A DNA stretch of 64,000 nt from Archangium gephyra (GCA_003243425.1 QFQP01000034.1:1-64000), one strand, 5' to 3'; positions 17,234-27,784 are shown, numbered from the stretch's first letter. Numbers and translations are program-made. The notes: generated by a model not told the origin, from the letters alone.

Positions 17234-19684
17234 ATGTCCGATGACAAGAAGAAGGCTGTCGGCGCGCAGGCACTGCCGGCCACGATGACGCCGCCCGGCG
17301 CCATCAACAAGGACGACATCCCCTCGGTCCTTCCCATTCTTCCGCTTCGAAATTCTGTCTTCTTCCCCGGTGGCGTGTTGCCGCTCGCCGTTGGTCGCCA
17401 GAAGACCATTGCGCTCATCAAGGACGCGGTTCGTGACGACCAGGTGATCGGCGTCGTGACGCAGCGCAAGGCCGAAGAGGAAGATCCCGGCGCGGCCGAC
17501 CTCTACAACATGGGCACCGTCGCCCGCATCGTGAAGCTCCTGAAGATGGGCGAAGACAACTACTCGCTCGTCGTGCAGGGCCTCGCGCGCTTCCGCGTGA
17601 TGGAGCTGGTGCAGGAGTCGCCGTACCTCAAGGCGCGCATCGAGCCGGTCGAAGACAAGACCGCCGCCGACAACGTCGAGATCGAGGCGCTCACCATCAA
17701 CCTCAAGAAGCTGGCGCGTGAAGTCATCGAGATGATGCCGGAGCTGCCCGCCGCGGCCACCGAGCTGGTCGAGAGCATCACGCACCCCGGTCACCTGGCC
17801 GACCTCATCGCCGCCAACGTCGACGTTCCCATCGAAGAGAAGCAGGCCGTTCTCGAGACCGTCGACCTCAAGGCGCGCATGAAGCTCGTGCTCGAGGTGC
17901 TCAACCGCAAGCGCGAGATCCTCAAGCTGTCGTCGAAGATCGACTCTGCCGTGAAGGGCGAGATGTCGAAGACGCAGCGTGAGTACTACCTGCGCCAGCA
18001 GCTCAAGGCGATCAAGGAAGAGCTCGGCGAGATCGGTGAAGACGAGGAAGAGCTCGATGAGCTCGGTGAGCGCATCAAGAAGGCGAACCTGCCTCCGGAA
18101 GTCGAGAAGGTCGCCAACAAGGAGCTCAACCGCCTCAAGACGATCCCCGCGGCGTCGAGCGAGTACACCGTCGCTCGCACCTACCTCGATTGGATCGCCG
18201 ATCTGCCGTGGAACAAGATCACCGAGGACAACCTCGACATCGAGAATGCGCGCAAGCAGCTCGATGCCGACCACTACGGCATCCAGACCGTCAAGAAGCG
18301 CGTGCTGGAGTACCTGGCCGTGCGCAAGTTGAAGAACGACATGCGCGGCCCGATCCTCTGCCTGTCGGGGCCTCCGGGCGTCGGTAAGACGTCGCTGGGT
18401 CAGTCGATCGCCCGTGCCATCGGCCGCAAGTTCGTGCGTCTGGCGCTCGGCGGCGTGCGCGACGAAGCGGAGATCCGTGGTCACCGCCGTACCTACGTCG
18501 GCGCCCTGCCCGGTCGCTTCATTCAGCAGATGAAGAAGGCCGGTTCACGCAACCCGATCATGTTGCTCGACGAAATCGACAAGCTCGGCGCGGACTTCCG
18601 CGGCGACCCGTCGGCGGCGCTGCTCGAGGTGCTCGACCCTGAACAGAACAACTCGTTCAGCGATCACTACCTCGACGTTCCGTTCGACCTGTCGAAGGTG
18701 ATGTTCATCGCCACCGCGAACCGGCTCGACACGATTCCTGCGCCGCTCCGCGACCGCATGGAGATCATCGAGATGAGCTCGTACACGTTCATCGAGAAGG
18801 AGCACATCGCGCGGAATCACCTGATTCCGAAGCAGCTCAAGGAGCACGGCATCACCGCCGAGCACTTCGAGCTGACGACGCCGGGGCTCGAGAAGGTCAT
18901 CACCGCGTACGCGATCGAGCCGGGCGTTCGTAACCTCGAGCGTCGCATCGCCGAGCTGTGCCGCTCGGTGGCGGTGAGCGTGGCGTCGGGCAAGCCCGAG
19001 AAGCAGGTGATCGACGCGCCGCGCGTGGAAGAGCTGCTGGGCCCCAAGCGCATGGAGCTCAACGTGGCCGAGCGCACCTCGCAGACCGGTGTCTCCGTCG
19101 GCCTGACGTACACGCAGCTGGGCTTCGGCGACATTCTGTTCATCGAAGCGACCAAGATGCCCGGCAAGGGCACGCTCACCATCACCGGCCAGCTGGGCGA
19201 CGTGATGAAGGAGTCGGTCACCACCGCGTTCTCGTGGCTGCGCGCCAACGCCGAGCGCATGGGCCTGCCGCCCACGGCGTTCGAGAAGACGGACATCCAC
19301 ATCCACTTCCCCGACGGCGCGACTCCGAAGGACGGCCCGTCGGCCGGCCTGGCGATCGCCACCGCGCTGACCTCGCTCTTCACCGGCATTCCGGTGCGCA
19401 GCGACACGGCGATGACCGGTGAGATCACGCTCCGCGGCATCGCGGGCATGATCGGCGGCGTGCGCGAGAAGGTGCTTGGCGCGCACCGCGCAGGCATCAA
19501 GCGCGTGCTGATGCCCGAGAAGAACAAGAAGGACCTCGTGGACGTGCCGGAATCGGTCCGCACGCAGCTCGAGTTCACCTTCGCCAAGCACGTCGACGAT
19601 GCGTTGACGTTCGCGCTGGAGCGCAGCCCGTTCGTGGCCGGCGCGCCGACGGGTGAAGAAGCGAAGGCCGAGATTCGCGCGTAA
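17234..19684 (+). CDS. lon: ATP-dependent Lon protease
   Basis: 816 residues, full length. Order: N-terminal LON substrate-binding domain (LPILPLRNSVFFPGG at the start), coiled coil, AAA+ ATPase with Walker A GPPGVGKTS at about 379-387 and Walker B MLLDEIDK, then the serine/lysine protease domain with Ser703 in PKDGPSAGLAI and Lys746 in VREKVLGAHRAG. The 43-residue Ser-Lys spacing equals that of E. coli Lon. Degrades misfolded and regulatory proteins in the cytosol. Myxobacteria carry two Lon proteins; which one this is cannot be settled here. A terminator follows at 19711. Confidence 0.97.
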   Translation: MSDDKKKAVGAQALPATMTPPGAINKDDIPSVLPILPLRNSVFFPGGVLPLAVGRQKTIALIKDAVRDDQVIGVVTQRKAEEEDPGAADLYNMGTVARIVKLLKMGEDNYSLVVQGLARFRVMELVQESPYLKARIEPVEDKTAADNVEIEALTINLKKLAREVIEMMPELPAAATELVESITHPGHLADLIAANVDVPIEEKQAVLETVDLKARMKLVLEVLNRKREILKLSSKIDSAVKGEMSKTQREYYLRQQLKAIKEELGEIGEDEEELDELGERIKKANLPPEVEKVANKELNRLKTIPAASSEYTVARTYLDWIADLPWNKITEDNLDIENARKQLDADHYGIQTVKKRVLEYLAVRKLKNDMRGPILCLSGPPGVGKTSLGQSIARAIGRKFVRLALGGVRDEAEIRGHRRTYVGALPGRFIQQMKKAGSRNPIMLLDEIDKLGADFRGDPSAALLEVLDPEQNNSFSDHYLDVPFDLSKVMFIATANRLDTIPAPLRDRMEIIEMSSYTFIEKEHIARNHLIPKQLKEHGITAEHFELTTPGLEKVITAYAIEPGVRNLERRIAELCRSVAVSVASGKPEKQVIDAPRVEELLGPKRMELNVAERTSQTGVSVGLTYTQLGFGDILFIEATKMPGKGTLTITGQLGDVMKESVTTAFSWLRANAERMGLPPTAFEKTDIHIHFPDGATPKDGPSAGLAIATALTSLFTGIPVRSDTAMTGEITLRGIAGMIGGVREKVLGAHRAGIKRVLMPEKNKKDLVDVPESVRTQLEFTFAKHVDDALTFALERSPFVAGAPTGEEAKAEIRA

Positions 19685-19721
19685 CGCGACCCGCCTGGCC
19701 TCGTGAATCAGCCCTCTCCCT

Positions 19722-20676
<955 letters not shown>

Positions 20677-20678
<2 letters not shown>

Positions 20679-21504
20679 GGCTGGCGTGTACCATGCGCGT
20701 CTCTTGAATCAGCCCGCTGCCAGACGACGTGGTCTCCTGTTCGCGTTGATCGCAGGAGCCGCGCTGGTGTCGAGCTGCTGCGTTCTGGGCGCGGTGATGG
20801 TGGCGTTCGTCGACGAAGAAGCCAGGACGGTCAGCCACGCGACGGCGCGCGGTGAAATTCCAACCGGAGACACGCCGCAGCTCTTTCCGGGAAGTCCCGG
20901 GTGGTTGCCCAGCGGCAAGGGCAGCGTCATTCCCGACGCGGAGCTGAACGCCGGCGAGCCGCAGGGGCTGTGGTGGTACCCGCAGCTGCAGTCGACCGGA
21001 GTACTCGACGCCGTCGTCGAGCTCTACCTGCCCGACGGCACGTACGTGCTTCGCCCCCGGCCCGGTGGACCATTTCTGTTCGATCTCGATGGACATCGCG
21101 CCGCCGGCTCGACCGTCGGCACCTTCAAACGCGAGGGCGAAGCGATCACGCGCGCGTACGATCGCTTCTCGTACACAGAGCCGTTCTCGAAGGGTGAAGA
21201 CGACGAGGGCCGCTGGTTCGACGTGGGGCCCGCCCGCCGAAGACCGATCGCTCCGGTCAAGCGCGAGCACCTGATGGGCACCTGGAGATCGGCTGGCTCG
21301 GGCTACACGTTTCGCGACGACGGCACCGTCACCATCGGCATCAACAACGCCGCGGCCGTGGGAGAACAGACCGGCACGTGCAAGCTCGACGGGTACCTGA
21401 TGCTCGTGACTCCGGCCAACGCGCCGTCGTGGGTCCAGTTCATCGGAAGCACCGGTAACGGCCGATTTCTGATCGTCGGTAACCGGCTCTACGCGCGACC
21501 CTAG
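20677..21504 (+). CDS. Membrane-anchored hypothetical protein
   Basis: About 275 residues from ATG 20677 (a TTG at 20704 is an alternative that avoids overlap with the divergent epimerase start). One hydrophobic segment, LLFALIAGAALVSSCCVLGAV, then a long exported part. The C-terminal portion (MGTWRSAGSGYTFRDDGTVTIG onward) looks like a small beta-barrel or lipocalin-like domain seen in proteins that report scale-like output, but I do not assign a family. Confidence 0.65.
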
Positions 21505-21677
21505 AGGCCCAGCGTCTGTTGACCCGGCAGGTCGTCCTTATGCTTCTCGAGAATGAGATCGATGCCCTGGCGGATGTACTCAGCCACCGGAACCTTGGTC
21601 TTCTGGTTCAGGAGCTTGAGCAGCTCGTTCTGCTCGGGCGTGATGTAGATCGTGGTGCTGATCTTTTTGCGCGCCAT
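21501..21677 (-). CDS. Ribbon-helix-helix DNA-binding protein
   Basis: 58 residues. MARKKISTTIYITPEQNELLKLLNQ... VPVAEYIRQGIDLILEKH shows the beta strand then two helices of the MetJ/Arc/CopG fold. Probably a small repressor. It diverges from the lipoprotein gene at 21721 with 43 bp between starts, so it may control it and itself. It is convergent with 20677-21504 and overlaps it by 4 bp. Confidence 0.8.
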   Translation of the reverse strand: MARKKISTTIYITPEQNELLKLLNQKTKVPVAEYIRQGIDLILEKHKDDLPGQQTLGL

Positions 21678-21720
21678 GGACGTATGTGACGCTATGTCGA
21701 CAGCAGATGAGGGCAAGGAA

Positions 21721-22335
21721 ATGACCGTGACGCGTACTTTCAGGATGTCGTTGCTCGCCGCTGCGCTCGCTTTCGTGGGCTGCGCCACCACCGATGGCGC
21801 CAAGGGCGACACCGAGGCGGCCAATGGCGAGAAGGTCGCCGAGAACATTCGCCAGAAGAAGGCCGACGGCGAGACGGTCAGCGAGTTCGACCTCAACAAG
21901 GACAAGAAGCCCGACGTCTGGACCTACACCGTCAAGGCGGTCGGGGCCGACGGCAAGGAGATCGAACGCGTCTCCCGCAAAGACCTCGACATCAACTGGG
22001 ACGGCAAGGTCGACATCGCGCGCCAGTATGACGAGAAGGAGCAGATCAGCCGCGAGGCGCTCGACCTCGACTTCGACGGCCAGGTCGACGAGGTGATCTT
22101 CTACGAGAAGGGTCTCGTGGTCCGGAAGGAGCGCAACCTGTCAGGCGGTCGCCCTTCGCTCTGGGTCTTCTACGAGAAGGGCCAGATCGTCCGGAAGGAG
22201 CGCGACACCAACGGCGATGGGAAGGTCGACTACTGGGAGTATTGGGAGAACAACCAGGTCGACCGCATCGGTGAAGATCTCGACGGCGACGGCAACGTCG
22301 ACAAGTGGACCAAGAACCCGGACTCCGAGAGCTGA
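21721..22335 (+). CDS. Lipoprotein with EF-hand / TSP3-like calcium repeats
   Basis: 204 residues. Signal and lipobox LAFVGCATT. At least four short acidic loops, DLNKDKKPD, DINWDGKVD, DLDFDGQVD, DTNGDGKVD and DLDGDGNVD, have the Dx[DN]xDGxxD pattern of EF-hand or thrombospondin type-3 calcium loops. Two YEKGxxVRKER repeats lie between them, so the protein is built of repeats. ATG 21721 follows AAGGAA. Likely calcium-binding and outer-membrane anchored; partner unknown. Confidence 0.8.
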   Translation: MTVTRTFRMSLLAAALAFVGCATTDGAKGDTEAANGEKVAENIRQKKADGETVSEFDLNKDKKPDVWTYTVKAVGADGKEIERVSRKDLDINWDGKVDIARQYDEKEQISREALDLDFDGQVDEVIFYEKGLVVRKERNLSGGRPSLWVFYEKGQIVRKERDTNGDGKVDYWEYWENNQVDRIGEDLDGDGNVDKWTKNPDSES

Positions 22336-22347
22336 GTTCCGGGTCGC

Positions 22348-22369
22348 GCCCGGCGGGCCCTCGCCGGGT
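22348..22369. terminator. Possible bidirectional terminator
   Basis: GCCCGGCG and CGCCGGGT around a 6-base loop, between the two convergent genes. The stem is strong but the following T content is weak, so it may act with Rho or as a stability hairpin. Confidence 0.4.
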
Positions 22370-22371
22370 CT

Positions 22372-23184
22372 TCAGTTCGCGGTGGTGACGATGGCGTTGA
22401 GCGCCGTCTCCCGCCGGAAGTCGTCCATGTAGCGCGACGCCGCGTCTTTCGACCCGAAGCGGCCCATGCGCACGCGATACCAGGTGCCCTTGCCGGGGAT
22501 CGTGGCTTCCACGATGTACGGCGCGTACCCCTTGTCGCGCAGGCCCGCCGCGAAGCGATCTGCTTCACCCCGCTCCTGATACGCCGAGAGCTGCACCGTC
22601 CACTGGCCATCGGCGACGGTCTCGGTGGGCGACTTCTGCGCCTTGCCGAAGGCTTCCTTGAGCGATGCGCCGCCCGCGTCCACGGTGCGCGTCGCGGTGG
22701 GCTCCGATTTGGGCGTGTCCGGCAACTTCGCGGGCTCGGGCTTCGGTTCAGGCTTCGGAGCGACCGCCACTGCGACCGGGGTCTCGTCTTCTGCCGACGG
22801 CGCAGCAGCCGGCCGGGGCGCTTCGACGACCTTCTGCTCGACCGGCTTCGGGGCCTCGACGGGCTTCGCGACTTCGACCGGCTTCACCACGGGCGGTTCG
22901 GCGATGAGCGTGGGCGTCTTGCGCGCCAGCTCTTCCTGGAAGGTCAACGCGGCGTCGGCCTTCACGTTCTCGAGTTCTTCGGTGCGGCGATCGAGCTGAC
23001 CGAGAAGGTCGGTGGGCGCCTGCTGGGACAGCGCGGTGGTCTCGGCCGTGAGCTTCTTGCCGACGACCACGCCCAACATGAACACGCCGCCGAGCACCAC
23101 CAGCGACGCGACGGTGATGGAGACGATCTGGCGGTTGTCGAGCGAGAGCTCGTACTTCTCTTTCAGGCGGTGAGAGTCACGCAT
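22372..23184 (-). CDS. SPOR-domain membrane protein
   Basis: 270 residues. N-terminal cytoplasmic stretch, one membrane helix (ITVASLVVLGGVFMLGVVVG), a Pro/Lys/Glu-rich periplasmic linker, and a C-terminal SPOR domain (GQWTVQLSAYQERGEADRFAAGLRDKGYAPYIV then RVRMGRF). SPOR domains bind denuded peptidoglycan at division sites, so a role in cell division or envelope is likely. Confidence 0.88.
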   Translation of the reverse strand: MRDSHRLKEKYELSLDNRQIVSITVASLVVLGGVFMLGVVVGKKLTAETTALSQQAPTDLLGQLDRRTEELENVKADAALTFQEELARKTPTLIAEPPVVKPVEVAKPVEAPKPVEQKVVEAPRPAAAPSAEDETPVAVAVAPKPEPKPEPAKLPDTPKSEPTATRTVDAGGASLKEAFGKAQKSPTETVADGQWTVQLSAYQERGEADRFAAGLRDKGYAPYIVEATIPGKGTWYRVRMGRFGSKDAASRYMDDFRRETALNAIVTTAN

Positions 23185-23220
23185 GTGATGAACAACAAAG
23201 TAGCTGTATGTGGCACGCCG

Positions 23221-23826
23221 TCAATTTCGAGGCGCGCCGTTGAGAATCCAATCGCGCAGGAGCGTCTGCTGCGTCGCCGTGAGCGGAGCAGAACCTCCGC
23301 GCGGCATGTCGGCTGACAACGTGCGCGTGTACATCGTGGAGCTGTTGGGCATGCCCGGCACCACGCGCCCGTTGTTGTTGATGAGGTTGTCGTAATTCCA
23401 GCTGTGGCACGCGTCGCACTTGGCGTCCCAGATGGGCTGAATCTGCGCCGAATAGCTGACGTTCTGCGGCCCCGCGTCACCCGCGCCGCCGTCGTTGCCG
23501 CTCATGCCGGCGTCGGTCGGGTTGAACGTACCGGCATCGCGATTCACGCTGGCGTCGGGTGCGTCGGGGAAGCTGGCGTCGTAGTCGCCACCTTCGAAGT
23601 TCGCGCACGCGCCGGCGTTGCAGACCTGGTTGGCCGCGCAGACCTGGCACGTGGCCCCGCCCGCGCCGCACTCGAAGACCGCCGAGCCGGCCAGACAATC
23701 ACCGGTGTCACTGCAGCACCCCGCGCAGTTGTCTGCGCCACACGGAGGTTTCGCCGGAACTTGCGGACCACAGGAAATCGCAACGCCAGCAACGAACCCG
23801 ATCACGACGAACCACGAAGCGCGCAT
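23221..23826 (-). CDS. Cys-rich lipoprotein with CxxCH motif
   Basis: 201 residues. Lipobox region VAISC, then a run of cysteines (GADNCAGCCSDTGDC, CQVCAANQVCNAGAC) typical of secreted disulfide domains, an Asp/Ala-rich low-complexity linker, and a C-terminal segment IWDAKCDACHSWNYD with a CDACH motif that could bind c-type haem, as in mono-haem cytochrome-like domains. Redox role is inference. Confidence 0.7.
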   Translation of the reverse strand: MRASWFVVIGFVAGVAISCGPQVPAKPPCGADNCAGCCSDTGDCLAGSAVFECGAGGATCQVCAANQVCNAGACANFEGGDYDASFPDAPDASVNRDAGTFNPTDAGMSGNDGGAGDAGPQNVSYSAQIQPIWDAKCDACHSWNYDNLINNNGRVVPGMPNSSTMYTRTLSADMPRGGSAPLTATQQTLLRDWILNGAPRN

Positions 23827-23840
23827 TGAGGGCGTGAAGA

Positions 23841-24581
23841 CTAGCGCAGGCGGAGGTCCATCGGACCTTCCAGTTCGAGCGCGTCACCCTCGAATTGCAG
23901 TGTGGCTTCAGCGCCATCGGGCAGCACGAGGCGCGTCGTCTGTCCGAGCATGTAGGTGTCGCCCTCCACGAGCGCAGCGGTGGCCATGTCGGCGGTCTCG
24001 GCGAAGACCACATCGTCTTCGACCTTCAGCATCGGGCCACCTTCGCCCAGCGCGCCGGCGTGGAGTCTCGCCAGCTTCGCGCGCTGTGACGGCGGTGGAA
24101 GCGCCGAGGGCCCCTCACCACGCGGCGGGCCTTTCAGGTTCGCGAGGCCGTTGGGCGTGAAGAACGCAGCGAAGTACTCGGCGTTGGTGGGGCCGGAAGA
24201 CTTCGCCATGGAGGCTGGCGTGAAGCGATTGTCGGAATAGCGGACCAGCATCGAAGGCGGCAGCGCTTCGGCCTTCACCGGCTTGCCGTCGCGCAACACG
24301 AAACGGGGAATCGTCGTTGCTTCGATCTTCGATTCCTTCAGATCGCCGACCTTCACCTTCTCGTCGTCGAGCACGCGCAGCGCGCCGCCGAAGCACTCGA
24401 GCAGCGCCCAACCGTCGGCGTCGAGCTCATCGGCGGGCATCAGCCGCGCGCCGACCGACAACACCACGTCACGTTTTCCTTCGAGCGATACCGGAGCCGA
24501 GGCCGAGTGAAGGCCGCACACCGGCCTGGCAGGTTCCTTCGAACAACCGACCAGCAGCAGCGCGACGAGCGCGAACCTCAC
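23841..24581 (-). CDS. Hypothetical lipoprotein
   Basis: About 246 residues. GTG 24581 overlaps the mnmA stop (GTGA) and gives MRFALVALLLVGCSK, a signal sequence with lipobox; GTG 24590 is an alternative three codons upstream. The remainder is beta-rich and shows repeated phrases such as VVLSVGARLMPADELDADGWALLECFGG. No family assigned. It is downstream of mnmA on the same transcript. Confidence 0.7.
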   Translation of the reverse strand: MRFALVALLLVGCSKEPARPVCGLHSASAPVSLEGKRDVVLSVGARLMPADELDADGWALLECFGGALRVLDDEKVKVGDLKESKIEATTIPRFVLRDGKPVKAEALPPSMLVRYSDNRFTPASMAKSSGPTNAEYFAAFFTPNGLANLKGPPRGEGPSALPPPSQRAKLARLHAGALGEGGPMLKVEDDVVFAETADMATAALVEGDTYMLGQTTRLVLPDGAEATLQFEGDALELEGPMDLRLR

Positions 24582-25624
24582 ACGATCCACCCGCCACCGA
24601 GCACGCGCGCGCCGTCGTACACGACCGCCGCCTGCCCTGGGGTCACCGCACGCGCCGGCGCATCGAGGTGCACCTTGAAGTGGCCGTTGAGCTCCAGCTT
24701 CACCCTGCCCGGCACGCCCTGATGACGATGCCGAATGCGCACGGTGACGGGGAAATCAGCCGACGGCGCGCCATCGACCCAGTGCGGCTTGAGGAGGTGG
24801 AAGTTGCCGCGCTCCACCTCGTCCGCCGGGCCGACGATCACCTGGTTCTTCACGGCGTCGAGCCGCTGCACGTAGAGCTTCTCGGTGTGCGCGATCGAGA
24901 TGCCCTTGCGCTGACCGATGGTGAACTTGTGAATGCCGTCGTGCGCGCCGAGCACCTCGCCATCGGACGTGACGATCTCACCCCTGGGCTGCGGCCCCGC
25001 GACCTTCTCGACGAAGCGCGAGTAGTTGCCGTCGGGCACGAAGCAGATCTCCATCGACTCGGCCTTGTGCGTGGTGACCAGACCGTGGCGCTCGGCGATC
25101 GCGCGCACTTCGGCCTTCTGCAGGTGGCCCACGGGAAAAATGATGTCCTTCAGCTCGTCCTGGCCGAGCGTGAAGAGGAAGTACGACTGGTCCTTCGCGA
25201 CGTCGGCGCCGCGCTGGAGCTCGAACCGGCCGTTCACTTCGCTGACCTGCGCGTAGTGGCCGGTCGCCAGCTTCGCGCCCAGTTGCCGCGCTCGCTTGAG
25301 CAGGAAGCCGAACTTCACGTCCTGATTGCAGGCCACGCAGGGAATCGGCGTCTTGCCACCGAGGTAGCTCTGCACGAAGGGCGTGACGACCTTGTCCTTG
25401 AACATCTCCTCGACGTTCGACACGTAGAACGGAATGCCGAGCTTCTCGGCGACCGCGCGCGCGTCATCGATGTCGTCGGGGCTGCAACAGCTGCCGCACT
25501 GCGCGGTGCTCTCGTAGCTCCACACACGCAGGGTGATGCCGATGACCTCGTGACCCTGTTCCTTCAAGAGAGCGGCTGCGGCGGAGGAATCAACCCCTCC
25601 CGACATGGCGACGACGACGCGCAT
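24578..25624 (-). CDS. mnmA: tRNA-specific 2-thiouridylase
   Basis: 348 residues from ATG 25624. P-loop-type ATP pyrophosphatase motif MSGGVDSSAAA at the start. Catalytic cysteines are in TPIPCVACNQDVKFG and in MEICFVP. FTIGQRKG and RGxxF-like segments are also typical. Installs the 2-thio group on U34 of Lys, Glu and Gln tRNAs. The next gene is translationally coupled. The 156-bp gap upstream to 25780 holds its promoter; no clear boxes seen. Confidence 0.96.
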   Translation of the reverse strand: MRVVVAMSGGVDSSAAAALLKEQGHEVIGITLRVWSYESTAQCGSCCSPDDIDDARAVAEKLGIPFYVSNVEEMFKDKVVTPFVQSYLGGKTPIPCVACNQDVKFGFLLKRARQLGAKLATGHYAQVSEVNGRFELQRGADVAKDQSYFLFTLGQDELKDIIFPVGHLQKAEVRAIAERHGLVTTHKAESMEICFVPDGNYSRFVEKVAGPQPRGEIVTSDGEVLGAHDGIHKFTIGQRKGISIAHTEKLYVQRLDAVKNQVIVGPADEVERGNFHLLKPHWVDGAPSADFPVTVRIRHRHQGVPGRVKLELNGHFKVHLDAPARAVTPGQAAVVYDGARVLGGGWIV

Positions 25625-25780
25625 GGGCCTCCGATGCCACAGCCTCGGGTAACCTGAAACCCCCTCCTTGGAAACGGTCAAACACACCTTTTCCACAAGC
25701 TGGCCGCTTCAGGGCCGATGTGGGTTTCGCACGGTGTCACATTCGCAGCAGCGACCTAACCGCATGAAGTCACTGATGAT

Positions 25781-27043
25781 TCAGACCTTCTTCCGAGCGG
25801 GCACGGTTCCCGGGGGAACCGAGGGGCGCTTGGAAGCCGGAGCCTGTGGGAAAGCCTGTGGGAAACGGTGGAGGGCGGCAGCGAGGGCTTCCGCGGTGTT
25901 CTTCGCGGGGTCTTCGAGCACGAGTTCCAGCAGGTGACGCGTGGCCTGGCCGACGACCGGCGAAGGACCGGTTCCCAGGGCCGCCATGATGCCCTTCCCG
26001 TCGAGCGCGAGCTGCCTGGCGGTCAGTGGCGGGAGCGTCGACAAGAGGCCTTCCACGCGGCTGCGAAGGCCCTCTGGCGCCGTTCCCAGCGCCTCGTGCA
26101 CGTCGAAGAGCGGCGCTGCGCGAGAGGCATCGAGCCTGGCGAGCCAACGTCGCAGATCGGCGTCGGACGAACGGGTCGACGGCAATTGCGGATGCTGCGC
26201 CAGCGCCCCCACCTCGTCGGCAGTGCGACTCGGGAACTTGAGCCGCATGAGCACATCGCGCGCGCTGGGAACGCCGAGAAGAAGAACCGCGAGCCGTACG
26301 ACCTCGTCGGGCCTGGCCCGGCTGACGGCGTCGAGGTGCTCGAGCCTCGCTTCGGGGAAGAACTCGCCGAGCAGCCCCGTGCGACGCAGCAGCTCGAGCC
26401 CCATCGACGCGGCTGGAGCCATCAGCAACTTCACGAACTCCTGGTGAATGCGCTCGCCGGCGACCTTCTTGAAGACGTGCAGCGTCTGGGTGATCGCCGC
26501 TTCCGTCTCGGGTTCGATGGCGAACTCGAGCACCGTCGCGAAGCGGACCGCGCGCATCGGGCGAAGGCCGTCTTCGAGGAAGCGTTCCAGCGGCACACGG
26601 ACCGCCCGAATGGTGCGCGCCGCGAGATCCTTCTGACCATCGAAGGGATCGACGATCACTCCCGACTCGGGATCCCACGCGATGGCGTTCATCGTGAAGT
26701 CGCGGCGACCGAGGTCCGCTTCGATGTCTTCGTGAAACTCGACCTTCGAGGGGCGACGGCCGTCGACGTACTCGGCCTCCGCGCGGAAGGTGGTGACCTC
26801 GACGTGCGCCTTGTTCACCACGACGGTCACGGTGCCGTGCTCGATGCCGGTCGGAATCACCTTCTTGAAGAACTTCTGCACCTCTTCGGGCTTCGCGCTG
26901 GTGGCGAGGTCGAAGTCTTTGGGCTGCTTTCCCCGGAGCAGGTCGCGCACGCACCCGCCGACGAGAAACGCGCGGAAACCGGCGGCGTGAAGCCCGCGAA
27001 CCACGTCCATCACTGCGGCAGGAACGGCGTCGACGGGAAGCAA
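25781..27043 (-). CDS. CCA-adding / poly(A) polymerase family nucleotidyltransferase
   Basis: About 420 residues. Nucleotidyltransferase motif FLVGGCVRDLLRGKQPKDFDLAT with the metal-binding DFD, RRDFTMNAIAWDP, and RPMRAVRFATVLEF, all of the class II CCA-transferase/poly(A) polymerase family. CCA addition and poly(A) addition cannot be separated by sequence alone. The start is uncertain: TTG 27043 precedes ATG 27010 (MDVVRGLHAAGF); both are possible. Its start lies 3 bp from the tRNA-Arg gene on the same strand, so the two may be co-transcribed. Confidence 0.9.
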   Translation of the reverse strand: MLPVDAVPAAVMDVVRGLHAAGFRAFLVGGCVRDLLRGKQPKDFDLATSAKPEEVQKFFKKVIPTGIEHGTVTVVVNKAHVEVTTFRAEAEYVDGRRPSKVEFHEDIEADLGRRDFTMNAIAWDPESGVIVDPFDGQKDLAARTIRAVRVPLERFLEDGLRPMRAVRFATVLEFAIEPETEAAITQTLHVFKKVAGERIHQEFVKLLMAPAASMGLELLRRTGLLGEFFPEARLEHLDAVSRARPDEVVRLAVLLLGVPSARDVLMRLKFPSRTADEVGALAQHPQLPSTRSSDADLRRWLARLDASRAAPLFDVHEALGTAPEGLRSRVEGLLSTLPPLTARQLALDGKGIMAALGTGPSPVVGQATRHLLELVLEDPAKNTAEALAAALHRFPQAFPQAPASKRPSVPPGTVPARKKV

Positions 27044-27045
27044 AG

Positions 27046-27119
27046 TGACCTCGGCTGGAATCGAACCAGCGGCCTGCGGTTTAGGAAACCACCGCTCTAT
27101 CCAACTGAGCTACGAGGTC
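27046..27119 (-). tRNA. tRNA-Arg (anticodon CCT)
   Basis: A complete 74-nt cloverleaf on the reverse strand: acceptor GACCTCG with CGAGGTC, D-arm GCTC/GAGC, anticodon stem GTGGT/ACCGC (one G-U), loop TTCCTAA giving anticodon CCT (reads AGG), variable AGGCC, T-arm GCTGG-TTCGATT-CCAGC, discriminator A. No CCA is encoded. It is intact and is not the phage integration site. Confidence 0.96.
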
Positions 27120-27169
27120 GTGAACGAACAACTACGCGAAGCAGCGCGAAAATCTGACCGAAATCGTCA

Positions 27170-27784
27170 TCAGTGACGCCACTCCCGCGGAACCGCGGCG
27201 AACGAGGCGCGGCGCTCGAGCTCGTCGAGATCGGCTTTCGCGCGAAGCAGCTCACGACGGTTGCTGGCGAGGCGCTCACGCACCCGCTCGTACTCGGGGT
27301 TGAGCGAGTAGTAGCAAGGCGCCACCGTCGGCAGCGTGGTGATGGTCGGACCGGTCGAAGCGCTGAGGCCCCCGCCATTGACCATGAGCGTCGAGCCGTA
27401 GCCCGCGGAACCCCACCACCCCTGCGCACACGTGAACCCGGCGCGAATCGGCATGCCGTTCACTTCTTCGACCTGCTTCCGGTCACGCTCGATGTCCTCT
27501 TCGAGATCGCTCACCCGGCGATACGCGGCACGGAACAACGAGCGCCACTGCTGTTCGCTCGCCAGCGAGGTGTCGGGCGCCGGCTTCGCCTGCTGGGTGA
27601 CCACTGGTTTGTTCACCACCACGTCGCTCTCGATGCGGCTGACCACGGCGCCTTCCGTGGTGCGCACCTTGACGCCCTTCGGAATCGTCGAGAGGTCGTC
27701 GGTGAAGTGCTCGACGCCCTTCTTGTCGGTCCACGAATAGATGGTGGCCTGCGCGAGCAGCCACGCTGTGAGCAGCGTGATCAC
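27170..27784 (-). CDS. DUF4124 domain protein
   Basis: 204 residues. A hydrophobic start (MITLLTAWLLAQA) then TIYSWTDKKGVEHFTDDLSTIPKG, which is the DUF4124 motif (W.D..G..HFTD). A helical coiled-coil region follows (DLEEDIERDRKQVEE and RLASNRRELLRAKADLDELERR). Probably periplasmic. Start GTG 27784. It is the last chromosomal gene before the prophage junction. Confidence 0.8.
   Translation of the reverse strand: MITLLTAWLLAQATIYSWTDKKGVEHFTDDLSTIPKGVKVRTTEGAVVSRIESDVVVNKPVVTQQAKPAPDTSLASEQQWRSLFRAAYRRVSDLEEDIERDRKQVEEVNGMPIRAGFTCAQGWWGSAGYGSTLMVNGGGLSASTGPTITTLPTVAPCYYSLNPEYERVRERLASNRRELLRAKADLDELERRASFAAVPREWRH

Noticed and set aside
17159..18484. Long reverse-strand frame opposite lon
   Set aside because: No motifs, biased composition; it is a mirror of the strong lon coding pattern.
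27046..27119. tRNA-Arg as phage attachment site
   Set aside because: It is complete, and no partial copy occurs; the partial tRNA-Val further right fits the junction.
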